Shown piece after piece: positions 1 to 4,847 of a stretch of 5,570 bases of DNA. The notes beneath the pieces were generated by a model. That model was not told the origin of the DNA, searched no databases, and was given only the letters and a program-made list of their open reading frames with translations. A program made the translations under genes and the position numbers. The stretch is taken from NCBI GenBank assembly GCA_964441935.1, contig CAYTXI010000138.1, positions 1 to 5,570 of the forward strand. The letters are read 5' to 3'. This DNA comes from JBBDMC01 sp964441935 (GTDB lineage Bacteria; Pseudomonadota; Alphaproteobacteria; Rhizobiales; Kaistiaceae). The first letter of the stretch is position 1. Each line of letters starts with the position of its first letter.

Positions 1-445
1 CGCGGCCGATCGCCGGCAGACAGAGCTCGTCGTCGGCCTCCGGCGGCAGGTCGACCACGATCAATCCGTCGACGCCGGCGCGTTTGGCGTCGTCGAGGAA
101 GCGCTGGTTGCCGTAGGCGTAGATCGGGTTGTAGTAGCCCATCAGAACGACCGGCGTGTCCGGCTCGCTCTCGCGGAAGCTCCGGACCATGGCGAGCGTC
201 TTGACCATGGTCTGGCCGCCCTTCAGCGCCCGCTGTCCCGACGCCTGGATCGCCGGCCCGTCGGCCATCGGGTCGGAGAACGGCATGCCGATCTCGATCA
301 CATCGGCGCCGGCCTTAGGCAGCGCCTTGATGATCGTCAGCGACGTCTCGTAGTCCGGGTCGCCGGCGGTCAGGAAGGTCACCAGCGCCGGCCGCCCCTC
401 CGATTTCAGCGCTGCGAAGCGAGAGTCGATGCGGGTGGTGTTCAT
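1..445 (-). CDS. trpA: Tryptophan synthase alpha subunit, N-terminal part (runs off the left edge)
   Basis: TrpA cleaves indole-3-glycerol phosphate to indole and glyceraldehyde-3-phosphate; the indole is channelled to TrpB in the cytoplasmic alpha2-beta2 complex. The window holds the first 148 codons of a protein that is usually about 270 residues. The protein begins MNTTRIDSRFAALKSEGRPA and continues with LVTFLTAGDPD. The TIM-barrel active-site segment is IEIGMPFSDPMADGP, in which E51 and D62 match the catalytic Glu49 and Asp60 of enterobacterial TrpA. Later VVLMGYYNPIYAYG and GLIVVDLPPEA are also family signatures. The ATG at 445-443 overlaps the cutA stop in an ATGA arrangement and has only a weak purine-rich stretch upstream, so translational coupling is likely. 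The gene is intact as far as it can be seen; the missing C-terminus is a window edge, not a truncation. Unusually, trpB is not its immediate upstream neighbour. Confidence 0.97.
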   Translation of the reverse strand, partial: MNTTRIDSRFAALKSEGRPALVTFLTAGDPDYETSLTIIKALPKAGADVIEIGMPFSDPMADGPAIQASGQRALKGGQTMVKTLAMVRSFRESEPDTPVVLMGYYNPIYAYGNQRFLDDAKRAGVDGLIVVDLPPEADDELCLPAIGR

Positions 446-768
446 GCGCTCGTCTCGCGCGCGATCCAGTCGAGGTAAGGCCGGTTCGCGCCGAGCGGCC
501 CGTGAACCACGATTCCCGGCACGTCGTAGGAATGGTGCCCGGCGATGAAATCGACCAAGCGGTCGACAGCGTTCGGCGAAGTCTTGAAGACGACGGCCAC
601 CTCGTCCTCCGACCGGACCGCGCCGTCCCACCAGTAGAGCGAGTGGATGGGAGCCAGGATGTTGGCGCAGGCTGCAAGGCGTTGTTCGACCGCAGAGCGG
701 GAAACGCCGCGGGCCTCCGCGTCGCTGCCGAAGTTCACGTGGACTTCGATCAGACCACCGCTAGTCAA
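442..768 (-). CDS. cutA: CutA1 family protein (divalent ion tolerance / PII-like trimer)
   Basis: This is a 108-residue protein, the usual CutA1 length. Signatures in order: IEVHVNFGSDAEA (first strand), EQRLAACANI (residues 28-37, with C34), IHSLYWWDGAVRSEDEVAVVFKTS (41-64), HHSYDVPGIVV (78-88) and YLDWIA (98-103). CutA1 proteins are small, very stable ferredoxin-like trimers related in fold to PII. E. coli cutA was tied to copper tolerance, but the molecular role of the family is still unsettled. I chose the TTG at 768-766 because it places the first beta-strand at the usual distance from the N-terminus and has a GAGAG ribosome-binding sequence at 775-779, six bases upstream. An upstream extension in the same frame lies over orf81 and looks non-coding. 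The start overlaps the orf81 stop by 8 bp and the stop overlaps the trpA start, so it is part of the trp transcript. A role in tryptophan synthesis is not implied by the sequence. Confidence 0.93.
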   Translation of the reverse strand: MTSGGLIEVHVNFGSDAEARGVSRSAVEQRLAACANILAPIHSLYWWDGAVRSEDEVAVVFKTSPNAVDRLVDFIAGHHSYDVPGIVVHGPLGANRPYLDWIARETSA

Positions 769-1006
769 TGTGTTCTCTCTTTTCCACGGTGACCGCGAAG
801 GCATAGAAGCCGTTCTCGCCGATCGCTGATTTCGCGGCACCGGGATCGAAGGCGATGCGGACCTTGCCATCGTCGGGAACACGCGCAAACGCCGACAGGT
901 TGTCGCTCTCGCGAACCCGCTGGGCGTTTCCGTCGTGATCGTGCGCGAGGATGGCGACATAGTGGGTCGCATTCTGTTTTGAACGGAAGATCTCAAACTC
1001 GAGCAT
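761..1006 (-). CDS. Small protein of unknown function between trpB and cutA (orf81)
   Basis: I do not recognise this 81-residue protein. It begins MLEFEIFRSKQNATHYVAIL and ends with VTVEKREHID. It has no signal peptide, no membrane segment and no cysteine. Hydrophobic strands such as LEFEIF, HYVAILAH, KVRIAFD and GFYAFAVTV alternate with polar turns (HDHDGN, VPDDGK, SAIGENG), which suggests a compact, mainly beta fold; this is inference. The case for its being real is contextual: it starts 11 bp after trpB, GAGG including part of the trpB TGA lies about nine bases before the ATG, and its TAG overlaps the cutA TTG in the sequence TTGACTAG. The frame stays open in the coding direction and the composition resembles a soluble protein rather than an Arg/Pro-rich shadow frame. 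A longer frame upstream runs over trpB and is not credible. It may be co-translated with cutA. Confidence 0.8.
   Translation of the reverse strand: MLEFEIFRSKQNATHYVAILAHDHDGNAQRVRESDNLSAFARVPDDGKVRIAFDPGAAKSAIGENGFYAFAVTVEKREHID
775..779 (-). promoter_or_regulatory. Ribosome-binding site deciding the cutA TTG start
   Basis: On the minus strand the end of orf81 reads AAAAGAGAGAACACATTG. GAGAG lies six bases before the TTG at 768-766, a good Shine-Dalgarno distance, and supports TTG as the start although it is a rare initiator. Ribosomes finishing orf81 at the overlapping TAG could also reinitiate here. Confidence 0.6.
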
Positions 1007-1017
1007 GCCCGCCGGCC

Positions 1018-2268
1018 TCAGATATCCAAACCCAGGTGCTTGGCTACGGTGAACACGTCCTTGTCGCCGCGCCCGCAAAGGTTCATCAGGATGATCTTGT
1101 CCCTTTCCATCGTCGGCGCGAGCTTGACGACGTGGGCGAGCGCATGCGCTGGTTCGAGCGCCGGGATGATGCCTTCGATCCGCGTCAGAAGTTGAAAAGC
1201 GTCCAGCGCTTCCCTGTCCGTCGCCGGGACGTAGGTGACGCGGCCGGTGTCCTTGAGCCACGAATGCTCCGGCCCGACCCCCGGATAGTCGAGCCCGGCA
1301 GAGATCGAATGGCCCTCCAGGATCTGACCGTCGCCGTCCTGGAGGAGGTACGTGCGGTTGCCGTGGAGCACGCCCGGCCGCCCCCCGGTCATCGAGGCCG
1401 CGTGGCCGTTGGCGACCTCGATCCCGTGGCCGCCGGCCTCGACGCCGTACATCGCCACGTCGGCGTCGTCGAGGAAGGGGTGGAAGAGGCCGATGGCGTT
1501 GGAGCCGCCGCCGATGCAGGCGACCAATGCGTCAGGCAGGCGTCCCTCCGCCTCCAGCATCTGCTCGCGCGCCTCCTGGCCGATCACCGACTGGAAGTCG
1601 CGCACCATCTCCGGGTAGGGATGGGGGCCCGCCGCGGTGCCGATCAGGTAGTAGGTCGACTCGACGTTGGTCACCCAGTCGCGGAGCGCCTCGTTCATGG
1701 CGTCCTTGAGCGTGGCATTGCCGGCGGTCACCGGCTTCACCTCGGCGCCGAGCAGCCTCATGCGGAACACGTTGGGCTTCTGCCGCTCGATATCCGTCGA
1801 GCCCATGTAGACCACGCACGGCAGGCCGAAACGCGCGGCCACGGTCGCCGCGGCGACGCCGTGCTGGCCGGCGCCGGTCTCCGCGATGATCCGCGTCTTG
1901 CCCATGCGCCGGGCGAGCAGGATCTGGCCGAGGCAGTTGTTGATCTTGTGGCTGCCGGTGTGGTTGAGCTCGTCGCGCTTGAAGTAGACCTTGGCGCCGC
2001 CCCCGCCGCCGGAGGCGGCAGAAGTCTCACGAAGGTGCTCTGTCAGCCGCTCGGCGAAGTAGAGCGGGCTCGGCCGGCCAGCATAGTTGGCGTTGAGGTA
2101 GTCGAGCTCGGCGTGAAACGCCGGGTCGTTCTTGGCCGCCTCGTAGGCCTTCTCCAGCTCGAGGATCAGCGGCATCAGCGTCTCGGCGACGAAGCGGCCG
2201 CCGTAAAGGCCAAAGAAGCCGCGCTCGTCCGGCCCTCCGCGGTAGGTGTTGGGCTGTGTTTCGCTCAT
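1018..2268 (-). CDS. trpB: Tryptophan synthase beta subunit
   Basis: This is a PLP enzyme of 416 residues that condenses indole from TrpA with L-serine to give L-tryptophan. Its N-terminus (RGFFGLYGGRFVAETLMP) is typical of TrpB1. HTGSHKINN carries the PLP lysine K108 (Salmonella K87); AETGAGQHG holds E130 (Glu109); CIGGGSNAIG at 251-260 is the phosphate-binding loop; LEGHSISAGLDYPGVGPEH at 317-335 includes D327 (Asp305); NLCGRGDKD near 396-404 contacts the pyridine ring, with Cys in place of the enterobacterial Ser, a common variant. The chain is some 10-20 residues longer than most TrpB1 proteins, largely because of a Ser/Gly-rich insertion at residues 82-92 just before AKVYFKRDE. The ATG overlaps the trpF stop (ATGA) with a weak GGTGG upstream, so coupling to trpF is expected. 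All catalytic residues I could place are present, so the enzyme should be active. Confidence 0.98.
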   Translation of the reverse strand: MSETQPNTYRGGPDERGFFGLYGGRFVAETLMPLILELEKAYEAAKNDPAFHAELDYLNANYAGRPSPLYFAERLTEHLRETSAASGGGGGAKVYFKRDELNHTGSHKINNCLGQILLARRMGKTRIIAETGAGQHGVAAATVAARFGLPCVVYMGSTDIERQKPNVFRMRLLGAEVKPVTAGNATLKDAMNEALRDWVTNVESTYYLIGTAAGPHPYPEMVRDFQSVIGQEAREQMLEAEGRLPDALVACIGGGSNAIGLFHPFLDDADVAMYGVEAGGHGIEVANGHAASMTGGRPGVLHGNRTYLLQDGDGQILEGHSISAGLDYPGVGPEHSWLKDTGRVTYVPATDREALDAFQLLTRIEGIIPALEPAHALAHVVKLAPTMERDKIILMNLCGRGDKDVFTVAKHLGLDI

Positions 2269-2930
2269 GGTGCCACCGCCGGCGTGACCGCTGTGCGCCG
2301 CGCGGCGGCAACGAACGCGCGGATGAGGTCCGGATCCTTGCGGCCCGGCGCCGTCTCGACCCCGGACGACACGTCGACGCCCGCGGCGTTGGTTCTCGCG
2401 AGCGCCTCGCCGACGTTGGCGGGTGTCAACCCCCCCGACACGAGGTAGGGAACGCCGGCATCGAAGCCCGCGAGCAGGTCCCAGTCGAAGGGCTTGCCAT
2501 GACCGCCCGGGCGATCTGAATTTGCCGGCGGTCTCGCGTCGAGCAGCAGGCGGTCGGCCACCGCCGCGTAGCGGGGGATGCGGTCGAGGTCGCCGCGCGC
2601 GGCGACCGGCAACGCCTTCATCACCTTGACGCCGAACGCCTGCCTGACCGCCTCCACCTGATCGACGCTTTCCATGCCGTGCAACTGCAGCCAGTCAGGC
2701 CTGACCATCTCGCTCACCGCGTCGGTGTCCTGGTCGTCCATGTCGACGGTCAATGCCACAATCTCGGCGCGTCCGCGGGCGCGGTTCGCCAGTTCCGACG
2801 CGCGGGCGACGCTCACGTGGCGCGGGCTCCTGCCAAACAGGACGAATCCAACCATGTCGGCGCCGGCCGCGATGGCGGCGTCGAGGGTCTCCTCGGTCGA
2901 GAGGCCGCAAATCTTGACGATCGGGCTCAT
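2265..2930 (-). CDS. trpF: N-(5'-phosphoribosyl)anthranilate isomerase
   Basis: TrpF catalyses the Amadori rearrangement of phosphoribosylanthranilate to CdRP, the third step of tryptophan synthesis. The 221-residue (beta/alpha)8 barrel shows the family marks: VKICGL at 5-10 with general-base C8; ADMVGFVLFGRSPRHVS at 24-40; WLQLHG at 80-85; KALPV near 105-109; LLLDA at 128-132 with general-acid D131; GGHGKPFDW at 142-150; VSGGLTPANV at 164-173; and GVDVSSGVE followed by PGRKD, which bind the substrate phosphate. I chose the ATG at 2930-2928 because homologues begin only a few residues before VKICG. An in-frame ATG at 2948 would add six residues (MPNPWP), and neither start has a strong ribosome-binding site. 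It follows lapA after 108 bp and overlaps trpB by ATGA, so it heads the trp block here. Confidence 0.97.
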   Translation of the reverse strand: MSPIVKICGLSTEETLDAAIAAGADMVGFVLFGRSPRHVSVARASELANRARGRAEIVALTVDMDDQDTDAVSEMVRPDWLQLHGMESVDQVEAVRQAFGVKVMKALPVAARGDLDRIPRYAAVADRLLLDARPPANSDRPGGHGKPFDWDLLAGFDAGVPYLVSGGLTPANVGEALARTNAAGVDVSSGVETAPGRKDPDLIRAFVAAARRTAVTPAVAP

Positions 2931-3038
2931 GGGCCACGGATTTGGCATGAAAGCGGCGGCGAGTCCAACCGGCCGAAGCGTCCCAAAGCGGCGCCTTCCC
3001 ACCAAGGGAGAGGGCGGATGGGCGCAGGCTGCCGCCAG
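2931..3038. other. lapA-trpF intergenic region
   Basis: This 108-bp GC-rich gap is the longest in the left half of the window and the natural place for control of the trp block. I see no confident sigma-70 promoter and no terminator with a T tract. It holds one short imperfect hairpin (2995-3010) and, on the minus strand, a tandem TGG TGG at 3004-2999. The minus-strand frame containing that pair stays open to a TGA overlapping the trpF ATG, but has no start codon within the gap. Confidence 0.5.
2995..3010. repeat. Short imperfect hairpin, possible degenerate intergenic repeat
   Basis: CTTCCC and GGGAG flank the loop ACCAA, forming five base pairs with one bulged base. Adjoining minus-strand sequence (CCGCCCTCTCCC...) resembles the CCCTCTCCC/GGGAGAGGG palindromes common between genes in rhizobial genomes. 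There is a single copy here, so repeat status is inferred from resemblance only. Confidence 0.25.
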
Positions 3039-3386
3039 CTACGCCGCGTCGCGATCGGCCGGCGGCCCGGTGATCGCCCGGGCGGGCGCTGTGTGCTGCC
3101 TGAGACGCTCGTTCTCCTGCCGCAACCGCTCGGCGTTGGCGTGTTCACGGCGCGCTGCATGGCGCCATTTGCGCTGCCGTGCCCATGTCGCCGTTCCGCC
3201 GGTCAGGACGCCGAGCGCCAATGCGGCGAACAACAGGACGTACAACGGCGCCGTCAGCGACCACTGAGGCGATGTCACACCGAACGGGTCGAGGTGGAAC
3301 GAGATGAGATCACGATTGGCGACCGACAGTGCCACAACGACGATCGCCAGAGGCAGCAATATGAAGATGATCAGGAACCGCCGCAT
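3039..3386 (-). CDS. lapA: LapA family (DUF1049) small inner-membrane protein
   Basis: This is a 115-residue membrane protein. A first transmembrane helix (about residues 4-22, FLIIFILLPLAIVVVALSVA) is followed by NRDLISFHLDPF, the short periplasmic segment typical of DUF1049/LapA proteins, then a second helix (about 45-66, LTAPLYVLLFAALALGVLTG). The cytoplasmic tail from residue 68 is rich in Arg, Glu and Gln (HANAERLRQENERLRQH) and probably forms a short coiled coil; it ends in a Pro/Ala-rich stretch. In E. coli LapA works with LapB in control of lipopolysaccharide assembly and lies downstream of rpsA-ihfB, matching the context here. No lapB is in the window, so the function is carried over by family only. 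The ATG at 3386 precedes MRRFLIIF, a positive-inside start, with AGGG in a weak upstream position. The gap to ihfB is 44 bp. Confidence 0.88.
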   Translation of the reverse strand: MRRFLIIFILLPLAIVVVALSVANRDLISFHLDPFGVTSPQWSLTAPLYVLLFAALALGVLTGGTATWARQRKWRHAARREHANAERLRQENERLRQHTAPARAITGPPADRDAA

Positions 3387-3402
3387 CTGCGCACCGACCC
3401 TG

Positions 3403-3412
3403 AGGGGCCCCT
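3403..3412. repeat. 10-bp perfect palindrome between ihfB and lapA
   Basis: AGGGGCCCCT is a perfect palindrome in the 44-bp ihfB-lapA gap. It has no loop and no following T tract, so it does not look like an intrinsic terminator. In such GC-rich DNA it may be chance. Confidence 0.3.
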
Positions 3413-3430
3413 ATCGCGCGACAGGCGTGC

Positions 3431-3709
3431 TCACGAGTTGAGCCGCTCGCGCATTTCCTTTCCGGTCTTAAAGAACGGCACGAACTTCTCGGTCACCTCC
3501 ACCCTGGTCCCTGTCCGCGGGTTGCGCCCCACTCGCGCCGGCCGGTTCTTGACCGAAAACGCGCCGAAACCGCGCAATTCGACCCGGTCACCGCGTGCCA
3601 GAGCTGCCATGATGGCGTCAAGGATGGCATTGACGACGTGCTCGACGTCGCGCTGGTAGAGGTGCGGGTTCTGTGCGGAGATCCGCTGAACCAGCTCCGA
3701 CTTGATCAT
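3431..3709 (-). CDS. ihfB: Integration host factor beta subunit
   Basis: This 92-residue member of the HU/IHF DNA-bending family begins MIKSELVQRISAQNPHLYQR. RGFGAFSVK lies at 46-54, and the arm holds GRNPRTG at 61-67. P64 falls at exactly the position of the intercalating Pro64 in E. coli IHF beta; the C-terminus FVPFFKTGKEMRERL is also typical. The protein should pair with IHF alpha (IhfA, encoded elsewhere) to bend DNA sharply at recombination, replication and promoter sites. The beta assignment over HU rests on the N-terminal KSEL.(Q/E)R pattern, the length and the position downstream of rpsA. I chose the ATG at 3709 rather than one seven codons upstream because AAGGGGGGG ends six bases before it and homologues start with MIKSELV or MTKSEL. 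It follows sppA after only 24 bp, so the two are probably co-transcribed. Confidence 0.96.
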   Translation of the reverse strand: MIKSELVQRISAQNPHLYQRDVEHVVNAILDAIMAALARGDRVELRGFGAFSVKNRPARVGRNPRTGTRVEVTEKFVPFFKTGKEMRERLNS

Positions 3710-3715
3710 TGTGCA

Positions 3716-3724
3716 CCCCCCCTT
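3716..3724 (-). promoter_or_regulatory. Ribosome-binding site of ihfB
   Basis: AAGGGGGGG on the minus strand, six bases before the ATG at 3709. It decides between this start and the in-frame ATG at 3730, which lies upstream of it. Confidence 0.65.
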
Positions 3725-3733
3725 ACGCATCGC

Positions 3734-4714
3734 TCAGCCCGCGCCCGGCGAACCCTGCCAAACCGACAGAAGACCGTCAAGCATCAGATTTTCCGGCAGA
3801 ATCCGGTCCAGCATCCGACCGCGAACCAAGTCGGGCGGGAGGCCGAGCGTCCGCACGATCCACAAGGTCGCCGCGTCGGCGAACGACCACACCGAGTCAT
3901 TGTCGGAAGGCTGCCAGTCCTTGACCGGCAGTTCGGTATCGACGCCCTTAGTGCCGAGCCAAGTCACCGCCGCGTCCTCGCCGCCGACTTCGTCGACGAG
4001 TTTGGCGTCGAGTGCCTGGCCACCAGTGAAGATGCGCCCGTCTGCGAGCCGCAACGCTTGCGCGCGATTCATTTGCCGCCGATCCGCGACGATGTCGACG
4101 AACCAATCGAACGAGTCGCTGACGACGGCGGCGATCGCCGCCTTGGCCGCTTCGCTGGCCGGCTTGAACGGCGTCGGCTCAGCCTTCAGCGGCCCGCTTT
4201 TGATCTCCTCGACCTCGACGCCGATCTTGTCCATCAGCTGACTGATTTCCGGCATCTGGAAGAGCACGCCGATGGAGCCGGTGAGCGAAGTCCGCCGCGC
4301 CACGATGTGGTCGGTCGCGATCGCCGCCATGTAGGCCGCCGACGCGCCGAACGTTCCCAGCGTCGCCACGGTCGGCTTGGCTTCCGCCAGTTTGCGCAAG
4401 CCGTCGTAGAGCGCCTCGCCGCCGGTAGTCGCTCCGCCGGTGGAATCGATCGCCACGATCACGCCCTTGACCGCATCGGTCTTGGCGAGCGTGTCCAACA
4501 GTTCGGTCTGCCGCCGGTCGACGGTTATGAAACCGTTGATCGACACACGGGCGATCTGCGGCGTAGCAATCACAGGGAAGGCGTCGCGTCCCGACAGGGC
4601 GATGATACCGGCGCCGATGGCGACGAACAGCAGGAGAAACCCCAGCACGCGCCAGAAGGTCAGCTTCCGGCGCAACCGCCTGCGGTCGACGATCTGGTCG
4701 GCGGTCATGGACAT
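3734..4714 (-). CDS. sppA: Signal peptide peptidase SppA, short single-domain type (S49 family)
   Basis: This is a 326-residue membrane-anchored serine protease that degrades leftover signal peptides. The basic N-terminus (VDRRRLRRKLTFWR) precedes one transmembrane helix at about residues 23-41 (LGFLLLFVAIGAGIIAL), giving a cytosolic N-terminus and a periplasmic catalytic domain. Family features follow: IARVSINGFI, GVIVAIDSTGGATTGGEALYD (about 84-104), GTFGASAAYMAA (120-131) with probable nucleophile S125, TGSIGVLFQ (145-153) and IKSGPLKAEPTPF (171-183) with probable general base K177. The 52-residue spacing equals Ser147-Lys199 of B. subtilis SppA. Length fits the single-domain type, not the 67-kDa E. 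coli protease. I chose the ATG at 4714 because GGAGG lies eight bases upstream; an ATG two codons later and a longer upstream frame that would run over the hairpin fit less well. It lies between rpsA and ihfB, a common alphaproteobacterial arrangement. Confidence 0.93.
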   Translation of the reverse strand: MSMTADQIVDRRRLRRKLTFWRVLGFLLLFVAIGAGIIALSGRDAFPVIATPQIARVSINGFITVDRRQTELLDTLAKTDAVKGVIVAIDSTGGATTGGEALYDGLRKLAEAKPTVATLGTFGASAAYMAAIATDHIVARRTSLTGSIGVLFQMPEISQLMDKIGVEVEEIKSGPLKAEPTPFKPASEAAKAAIAAVVSDSFDWFVDIVADRRQMNRAQALRLADGRIFTGGQALDAKLVDEVGGEDAAVTWLGTKGVDTELPVKDWQPSDNDSVWSFADAATLWIVRTLGLPPDLVRGRMLDRILPENLMLDGLLSVWQGSPGAG

Positions 4715-4722
4715 CGGTCGGG

Positions 4723-4727
4723 CCTCC
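4723..4727 (-). promoter_or_regulatory. Ribosome-binding site of sppA
   Basis: GGAGG on the minus strand, eight bases before the ATG at 4714. This is the best Shine-Dalgarno match in the window and selects that ATG over the one at 4708. Confidence 0.7.
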
Positions 4728-4791
4728 GATCCTTGATGCGAGGGGTTAGCGCCTTCCCGTCGGGCGGGCAAGGGCCCCGGCCGAATTGGAA

Positions 4792-4817
4792 CGGCCCGCA
4801 CCGGGACGTGCGGGCCG
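4792..4817 (-). terminator. GC-rich hairpin after rpsA, probable terminator or attenuator
   Basis: CGGCCCGCAC and GTGCGGGCCG are exact reverse complements of 10 bp, separated by a 6-base loop. The hairpin starts 30 bp after the rpsA stop. On the minus strand it is followed by TTCCAATT rather than a real T run, so it may terminate only in part, or serve as a 3'-end stabiliser for the abundant S1 mRNA. No open reading frame that I believe in covers it. Confidence 0.6.
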
Positions 4818-4847
4818 CCGATTCCCTCTTGGCGGAGGACGCTGGCC

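Noticed and set aside
442..996. A 184-codon version of cutA extended upstream of the TTG
   Set aside because: The extra 76 residues are Arg/Ser/Thr/Pro-rich, overlie orf81 almost entirely and have no counterpart in CutA1 proteins, which are about 105-115 residues long.
979..2448. A 489-codon open frame on the plus strand, antisense to trpB and part of trpF
   Set aside because: Long antisense frames are expected opposite GC-rich genes with strong third-position bias. The product is a low-complexity mix of Arg, Val, Ala, Gly, His and Asp with no recognisable domain, while the minus strand encodes a fully conserved TrpB.
2927..3160. A 77-codon minus-strand frame overlapping the end of lapA and ending at the trpF start
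   Set aside because: The product is Arg/Pro-rich, its only good start is inside lapA in a different frame, and it shows no domain. Only the tandem Trp codons were thought worth noting separately.
2679..3659. A 326-codon open frame on the plus strand over trpF, lapA and ihfB
   Set aside because: Arg/Gln/His-rich shadow product; the opposite strand carries the conserved IhfB, LapA and TrpF sequences.
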